Part shown: piece by piece, positions 5,945 to 10,139 of the stretch
Layout of the letters: the number at the start of each line of letters is the position of its first letter
How positions within the stretch are numbered: position 1 is the first letter of the stretch
Assembly: GCA_030044775.1 (NCBI GenBank)
Contig: JASICF010000364.1
Coordinates: 1 to 10,139 of the forward strand
Length of the DNA: 10,139 nucleotides
Source of the DNA: Candidatus Sulfotelmatobacter sp.
GTDB lineage: Bacteria > Acidobacteriota > Terriglobia > Terriglobales > Acidobacteriaceae
Direction: 5' to 3'
The notes under the pieces: model-generated
The model's input: only the letters and a program-made list of their open reading frames with translations
Told to the model about the DNA's origin: nothing
The model's database searches: none
Made by a program: the position numbers and the translations under genes

Positions 5945-8308
5945 TCACGCAGCCGGTACGCTCGTGCGAGGTCTTGCGTCGATGCGATCCGGAGCATCCA
6001 GCCGCAACTCGCAAAGTTCAGCGATCAGGTTTCCCGCCCAGCCGTAAATGTTGTGTTCACGTATTTGCTTCCGCATGTTGCGCACCCGCATCTGCTTTTC
6101 TTCTGGCTCCATTTCCAGGGCCACGTGAATCGCTTCCGCTGTCTGATCGATGTCATAGGGGTTCACCAGCAGCGCGTCTCTCAATTCTCGCGCCGCTCCG
6201 GTGAACTGGCTTAAGATCAGAACGCCGCGTTCATCCTGCCTTGCGGCAAGAAATTCTTTTGCCACAAGATTCATTCCATCGTGTAGCGAAGTCACCAGGC
6301 AAAGATCGGCTGCACGATAAAAGTCGTCGATTTCGTGATGGCTGTGGTGCCGCTTCAAGAACAAAATCGGCTTCCAATTGCCCGCTTGAAACCGCCAGTT
6401 GATTCTTTCCGCTTCCGCTTCCACCTCCGCCATCAAGTCCTTATACCTTCGGATGTGCGTGCGGCTTGGAGCGCCAATCTGAATGAATGTGAATTTTCCC
6501 TGATATTTCGGATACTTCTCCAGAAACCTCTCGATGGCCTGAAACCGCTCCGGAATTCCCTTCGTGTAGTCGATGCGGTCCACACCCAGCCCAACAAAGG
6601 GAGTTTCTATTCCCAGGCTGTGCATCAGTGTGGCGCGCTTCATGTATTCTTCTCTGAAGTTAATGGAATCGGGAGGAGCATCCTCGGGCGAATCCACGCT
6701 GATGGGGAACGGATGCACAATCGTTCGGTGATTTTGGCGGGCGACGGAAAAATGTTCCCAGTCAACCTGCGATTCCACCACTCGATCCACCGTCTGCAGA
6801 AAATTATTGCAGTGCGACTGGGTGTGAAACCCGATCAGATCGGCTCCCAGCAGTCCCTCCACCAGTTGCTTCTGCCAGGGGCAAATGCCGAAGGCTTCCG
6901 GATTCGGCCATGGAATGTGCCAGAAGATGGCTACCCGTGCATCCGGCCTTTTTTCCTTGATCATTCGCGGCAACAGCGCGAAATGATAGTCCTGCACCAG
7001 AATTACCGGTTTTGAAACGTCTGCAATCTCTTGCTGAACCGCGGCATTGAACTTGCGATTCACTTCCTGGTAATACTGCCAGTCCTGCGCACGGAAAATC
7101 GGCCGGGTATGCGCCACGTGGCATAGCGGCCACAGTCCTTCGTTGGCAAAGCCGTAGTAGTATCCTTCTTCTTCTTCTTTGCTCAGCCACACTCTCCGCA
7201 GCGTGTAACGCGGATCGCGCGGAGGGACACGCAGCCGGTCGTGCGAATCCACCACTTCCATGTCCGCGTCTCCGCTGCCGTGGGCAATCCAAGTTCCGTC
7301 ACAGGCGTCAAGAACCGGCTCTAATGCCGTCACCAGGCCGCTCGGCGGCACCACGGCCTCCACCGTTTTGCCTTTGCGCTCGTGAATGTAGGGTTCGCGA
7401 TTCGACACCACAAACAATCGCCCATCTCCCAGCCGATACTGAACTTGTACAGCCAGCCGATCGGCGGTCCACATCGATTCTCCGGCTTCTCGCAGCCGCG
7501 CTTCCTGTTCCGCCGCAATTCGCGCCTGGCTCAGGCTTTCCGTCAAGCCCACCACCTCCCAAGCCAGGGGCTTGAAAAGATCGAGGTCCGGCATCTGCTG
7601 CCGCGACGAAATTCGTCCCGTGCGCAACGCGCGCATCCACTGCGCCGCCCGGGCGATCGGCCCAGCAATGCTCCACCGAACGATCAGTACAGTGATGCAC
7701 ACGATCAGAAAGACCTGGATCAGAACCGTAACGAACGCCTCTCGCCAGGTGCGAAGATTTTGGGCGCGGATGTACCCCGCATCGTGCACCACCAGAAGCC
7801 CGCCCACGATTTCATCCTGCCGGTAAAGCGGCAATGCAAAGATATTCACTGGCTTATCATTGAGCCGGATGTAAGAACTCTCGCCGTGTCCGTCGATCAT
7901 CGCCTGTATCACGTCGTGCGGAGTCGAAGTCAGCACCTTCGCCAGCTCGGGAGTAATCGCAACTACTTTGCCCTCGCGGTCGCTCACCGCAATGCCCAGC
8001 AGGTGCTCGCGGTTGGCGAAGTGATCGACCGTGCGCTGCAGCGACCGGTCCGAGCCGTTCTCCCAGGATTTCTCGATATTTCCAGCCACGCTTTCGCCCA
8101 GAACTTCAGCTCGCCGCTCCAGTTCTCGGCGCAGCGATAGTTTCTCTCGCACGACTTCGTAATAGGAAAACCCCAGCGACACCAGCGTGATGCCGACGAT
8201 CAGAGACATAATCAGCCGCAAACTTAGCAGGCGCACAAGACCTCCAGCGGCAGCACGGTACCGGCTGCGGCGATATCGGGAACGGCGATACCGGCCTGTT
8301 TTTTCCAC
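5945..8308 (-). CDS. otsA: Membrane sensor-HAMP-trehalose-6-phosphate synthase fusion (OtsA, GT20)
   Basis: A 787-residue fusion. Residues 1-27 are strongly basic with an RYRRS repeat. A transmembrane segment at about 28-49 is followed by a ~140-residue extracytoplasmic sensor with Cache/PAS-like strands (LLGIAVSDREGKVVAI at 103-118, IVGGLLVVHD at 167-176). A second transmembrane segment spans about 190-211, then a HAMP-like linker at 212-262 and a coiled-coil stretch to ~280. GT20 fills about 285-770, where E. coli OtsA is about 474 residues and soluble. Its expected residues are present: R304 in VVSNREPY, W340, Y384 and W393, D440 in VQDYHFALLP, H464 in WHIPWPNPEAF, R578 and K583 in GVDRIDYTKGIPERF, and D677 and E685 in HDGMNLVAKEF. 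The catalytic half should therefore be active, making trehalose-6-phosphate from UDP- or ADP-glucose and glucose-6-phosphate at the inner membrane face. No phosphatase domain follows. The GTG at 8308 is two codons after an in-frame TAG; a GTG at 8236 preceded by GGAGG is an alternative start. Confidence 0.9.
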   Translation of the reverse strand: MEKTGRYRRSRYRRSRYRAAAGGLVRLLSLRLIMSLIVGITLVSLGFSYYEVVREKLSLRRELERRAEVLGESVAGNIEKSWENGSDRSLQRTVDHFANREHLLGIAVSDREGKVVAITPELAKVLTSTPHDVIQAMIDGHGESSYIRLNDKPVNIFALPLYRQDEIVGGLLVVHDAGYIRAQNLRTWREAFVTVLIQVFLIVCITVLIVRWSIAGPIARAAQWMRALRTGRISSRQQMPDLDLFKPLAWEVVGLTESLSQARIAAEQEARLREAGESMWTADRLAVQVQYRLGDGRLFVVSNREPYIHERKGKTVEAVVPPSGLVTALEPVLDACDGTWIAHGSGDADMEVVDSHDRLRVPPRDPRYTLRRVWLSKEEEEGYYYGFANEGLWPLCHVAHTRPIFRAQDWQYYQEVNRKFNAAVQQEIADVSKPVILVQDYHFALLPRMIKEKRPDARVAIFWHIPWPNPEAFGICPWQKQLVEGLLGADLIGFHTQSHCNNFLQTVDRVVESQVDWEHFSVARQNHRTIVHPFPISVDSPEDAPPDSINFREEYMKRATLMHSLGIETPFVGLGVDRIDYTKGIPERFQAIERFLEKYPKYQGKFTFIQIGAPSRTHIRRYKDLMAEVEAEAERINWRFQAGNWKPILFLKRHHSHHEIDDFYRAADLCLVTSLHDGMNLVAKEFLAARQDERGVLILSQFTGAARELRDALLVNPYDIDQTAEAIHVALEMEPEEKQMRVRNMRKQIREHNIYGWAGNLIAELCELRLDAPDRIDARPRTSVPAA

Positions 8309-8450
8309 GTTCTATTTCGCTCTGGCTTATTGACGGCGAAGGCGGCGCTTTCGTGTCTATGAATGGGGAATCCGCGTTTGCGGCTCGCGACATTCCATCG
8401 AATTTCCGAGTCGTAAAAGCGCATCATTCTCTTTTGCAGCAGCTCACAAA

Positions 8451-8537
8451 ATTGTAGTGATCGATGGGTTCATACAACATACGTAGATCACTGTAGAACT
8501 TCTGAGGCGATCTCACAGTGCTTAGAACTTCCGGAAG
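8451..8537. promoter_or_regulatory. Candidate promoter/operator region with nested palindromes
   Basis: AGTGATC at 8456-8462 is exactly complementary to GATCACT at 8486-8492. CACTGT at 8489-8494 is exactly complementary to ACAGTG at 8515-8520. The two pairs share bases, so as RNA hairpins they would exclude each other. CTTCCGGAAG at 8528-8537 is a perfect 10-base palindrome, and TAGAACTTC occurs twice (8494-8502 and 8523-8531), 29 bases apart. On the minus strand, TACAAT (complement of 8451-8456) matches the -10 consensus at five of six bases and overlaps the left palindrome arm, but its -35 is weak. If functional, this would place a repressor-type site over the trehalose operon promoter. Assignment to either gene is inference. 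Confidence 0.3.
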
Positions 8538-8632
8538 CCCATTCGCGCCGCGGGCGCCCTTACAAGCAGCATGCGTAGGTCAGGCTTCGAGGCAACCTGC
8601 CCGATGGTAGACTGTGCAGTTCAGTCCTCTGA

Positions 8633-8637
8633 AAGGT
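8633..8637 (+). promoter_or_regulatory. Ribosome binding site of the acyl-CoA dehydrogenase gene
   Basis: AAGGT at 8633-8637 within GAAAGGT lies seven bases ahead of the ATG at 8645 and supports that start. Confidence 0.6.
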
Positions 8638-8644
8638 ACTAGAT

Positions 8645-9823
8645 ATGACCGAAACGACCCTCGCACCGTCCGCTTCCGCGCCGCTGACGACTCTCAGCGA
8701 CGACGAGATTCTCTTTCGCGACAATATCCGCCAGTTTGCCGACGATAAAATTCGACCCCTTGTGAAAGACATGGACGAGAAAGGCATTTTCGAAAAAGAT
8801 CTCATCCATGAGTTTTTCCAGCTTGGGTTGATGGGCATAGAAGTTCCCGAGCAGTTCGGCGGCAGTGGGGCAAAGTTCTTTGAAGCCATTCTCGCCGTCG
8901 AAGAGCTTTCGCGCGTCGATGCCTCGGCCGGCGTCATCGTCGACGTGCAGAACACCCTTGTCAATAACGCTCTCTTGCGCTGGGGCAACGCCGAGCAGAA
9001 AAAACGGTTCCTGCCGAAAATGGCCTCCGACACTTGCGGCGCCTATGCCCTAAGCGAGGCCGGTTCCGGTTCCGACGCGTTTGCGTTGCAAACTCGAGCC
9101 GAACTCAAGGGCTCTGATTACGTTCTAAACGGCCGCAAGCTTTGGATTACCAACAGCAAAGAAGCCGATCTCTTCGTGCTTTTCGCCACGCTCGATCCCT
9201 CGGCTGGCTACAAAGGCATTACTGCTTTGATTGTCGAGAAAAAATTTCCCGGTTTCAGCGTGGGCAAGAAAGAAGATAAGCTCGGCATCCGCGCGTCTTC
9301 CACTTGCGAGCTGATTCTCGAAGACTGCAAGGTCCCTAAAGAAAATGTCCTCGGCGAGCCCGGCAAAGGCTACAAGATCGCTATCGAAACCTTGAACGAG
9401 GGCCGCATCGGCATCGGAGCGCAGATGATCGGTCTCGCCCGCGGCGCTTGGGAATATGCCGCTAAGTATGCGCAAGAGCGCAAGCAGTTCGGCAAGCCCA
9501 TCGCCGACTTTCAGGGAGTCCAGTTCCAGATTGCCCAGATGGCCACCGAGATCGAAGCCGCGCGCCTCATGGTTTACAACGCTGCGCGCATGAAAGACGC
9601 TGGGGTGAACTTTGTCAAAGAAGCCGCCATGACCAAGCTTTTCGCCTCTCAGGTCGCCGAACGCGTCACGTCGCTCGCCATCGAAATCTACGGCGGCTAC
9701 GGGTTCACGAAAGATTATCCCGTCGAAAAATACTGGCGCGACGCCAAGATCGGCAAGATCTACGAGGGCACCTCGAACATGCAACTGGCAACCATTGCCA
9801 AGCTTCTCCTGGGCGGAAAATAA
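8645..9823 (+). CDS. Acyl-CoA dehydrogenase, short/branched-chain type
   Basis: A 392-residue flavoprotein of the usual length for the family, which oxidises acyl-CoA to the 2,3-enoyl-CoA with FAD and passes electrons to electron transfer flavoprotein. The three expected regions are present: a helical N-terminal domain (about 15-130), the beta domain with the flavin/substrate motif YALSEAGSGSD at 134-144 and WITN at 167-170, and the C-terminal helical domain with ERKQFGKPIADFQ at 278-290 and YGGYGFTKDYPVEKYWRDAKI at 349-369. The catalytic base is E374 in IYEGTSNMQL. NEGRIGIGAQM and the ASSTCELILEDCKVP block are very close to human short/branched-chain acyl-CoA dehydrogenase, pointing to isoleucine- or short-chain-derived acyl-CoA; substrate preference cannot be settled from sequence alone. 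It is transcribed alone, divergently from the trehalose operon. Confidence 0.93.
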   Translation: MTETTLAPSASAPLTTLSDDEILFRDNIRQFADDKIRPLVKDMDEKGIFEKDLIHEFFQLGLMGIEVPEQFGGSGAKFFEAILAVEELSRVDASAGVIVDVQNTLVNNALLRWGNAEQKKRFLPKMASDTCGAYALSEAGSGSDAFALQTRAELKGSDYVLNGRKLWITNSKEADLFVLFATLDPSAGYKGITALIVEKKFPGFSVGKKEDKLGIRASSTCELILEDCKVPKENVLGEPGKGYKIAIETLNEGRIGIGAQMIGLARGAWEYAAKYAQERKQFGKPIADFQGVQFQIAQMATEIEAARLMVYNAARMKDAGVNFVKEAAMTKLFASQVAERVTSLAIEIYGGYGFTKDYPVEKYWRDAKIGKIYEGTSNMQLATIAKLLLGGK

Positions 9824-10073
9824 CTCCACCGCCTTTGGTTGTTGCCGCTGAAAGCGGGAAACCGCCGTCCAGAGCCGGGACTCTCCGCAGTTCCGGCAGT
9901 CCCCGTTGCTCAATATATGCATTCCATTGCACTTCGGCTCCCGGCGATCACGCCAACCGCAGTTCCTTAACCCGCATCTATTCAATGGTTTCCCGCTTCG
10001 TCAAGCATTGGCTCGCAAGCTGCACTTCCGCGGCATAGCCTGCGCTTGTAAGCCATCTTCGGGGTGTAATTTG
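9824..10073. other. Non-coding stretch after the acyl-CoA dehydrogenase gene
   Basis: There is no convincing gene in these 250 bases. Short open frames exist on both strands, but their translations are rich in Arg, Gln, Ser and Cys and resemble no family I know. A 12-base inverted repeat and a 10-base direct repeat (CCGCAGTTCC at 9885-9894 and 9957-9966) lie here. No T-rich terminator follows the stop codon at 9821-9823. Confidence 0.5.
9852..9998. repeat. 12-base inverted repeat spanning 147 bases
   Basis: AAGCGGGAAACC at 9852-9863 is exactly complementary to GGTTTCCCGCTT at 9987-9998, leaving 123 bases between. It lies wholly in the gap downstream of the acyl-CoA dehydrogenase gene. The arms could close a long RNA stem or be the ends of a small degraded element. 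No target-site duplication is evident next to the arms. Confidence 0.4.
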
Positions 10074-10139
10074 ATGAACTGGCTCGACAGCACGACAGCC
10101 GTTGCGGTTCCAGCTCCAGCTTCCAGGAATAAGAAAAAG
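10074..10139 (+). CDS. Possible start of a further gene, cut by the right edge
   Basis: ATG at 10074 opens 22 codons to the edge (MNWLDSTTAVAVPAPASRNKKK). A weak GGGGTG lies seven bases upstream. The same frame is open back to 9852, so the true start, if this is a gene, is uncertain. The Ala/Pro stretch followed by a lysine-rich run could be a disordered N-terminus. Too little is visible to assign a family. Confidence 0.3.
   Translation, partial: MNWLDSTTAVAVPAPASRNKKK

Larger units (their letters stand above)
8309..8644. other. Divergent intergenic region between the trehalose operon and acyl-CoA dehydrogenase
   Basis: These 336 bases separate the start of the leftward trehalose operon from the rightward acyl-CoA dehydrogenase gene and must hold both promoters. 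The part next to the operon (8309-8430) has short open frames on the minus strand without convincing start signals or protein-like composition. The middle (8451-8537) is locally AT-richer and dense in short palindromes, described separately. I see no RNA gene or riboswitch that I recognise. Confidence 0.6.

Noticed and set aside
5945..8308. Histidine kinase or diguanylate cyclase, suggested by the sensor-HAMP N-terminus
   Set aside because: No H-box, ATPase or GGDEF motif follows the HAMP-like linker. The rest is a complete GT20 domain with its catalytic residues.
8224..8427. Short minus-strand frame just upstream of the OtsA fusion
   Set aside because: It overlaps the start of the fusion gene in another frame, has no properly spaced Shine-Dalgarno and has no protein-like features.
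9125..9985. Long open frame (286 codons) on the minus strand
   Set aside because: It runs antisense to the acyl-CoA dehydrogenase gene, whose protein matches its family throughout. The antisense translation resembles no family and reflects codon bias.
10100..10139. tRNA-like T-arm (GGTTCCAGCTCC) near the right edge
   Set aside because: The bases around the loop do not pair as a T-stem, and no acceptor, D-arm or anticodon stem is found nearby.

Overview
The window looks like a chromosomal segment of an acidobacterium, probably a Terriglobia (Acidobacteriales) relative. This rests on gene content and style, not on a marker gene: a secreted beta-propeller protein of a type common in that phylum, an AsmA-like protein with a C-terminal block I associate with Acidobacteria, a small acidic protein of a kind I recall from there, and moderately GC-rich DNA. 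There are no rRNA or tRNA genes, insertion sequences or CRISPR arrays.

Layout. Positions 3-3753 read rightward: the 3' part of a secreted PQQ-like beta-propeller protein (cut by the left edge), a membrane-anchored AsmA-like protein, and a 95-residue acidic protein with a strong ribosome binding site. Positions 3803-8308 read leftward and form the core of the window, a three-gene trehalose operon. In transcription order it holds a trehalose-6-phosphate synthase (OtsA, GT20) fused behind a two-transmembrane periplasmic sensor and a HAMP-like linker, a DUF5752-type protein of unknown function, and a TreT-type trehalose glycosyltransferring synthase (GT4). A 336-base divergent intergenic region with several palindromes separates this operon from a rightward acyl-CoA dehydrogenase of the short/branched-chain type (8645-9823). 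The last 316 bases hold an inverted repeat and a doubtful gene start that runs off the right edge.

How the genes work together. Two different routes to trehalose are co-transcribed. OtsA makes trehalose-6-phosphate from a nucleotide sugar and glucose-6-phosphate, and TreT makes trehalose from a nucleotide sugar and free glucose. No trehalose-6-phosphate phosphatase (OtsB) is present as a gene or as a C-terminal domain. The membrane sensor on OtsA suggests that an extracytoplasmic signal, perhaps osmotic or a small ligand, acts directly on the enzyme without a kinase cascade. This is the most interesting feature here. The acyl-CoA dehydrogenase, AsmA-like and beta-propeller genes have no evident link to trehalose and appear to be neighbours only.
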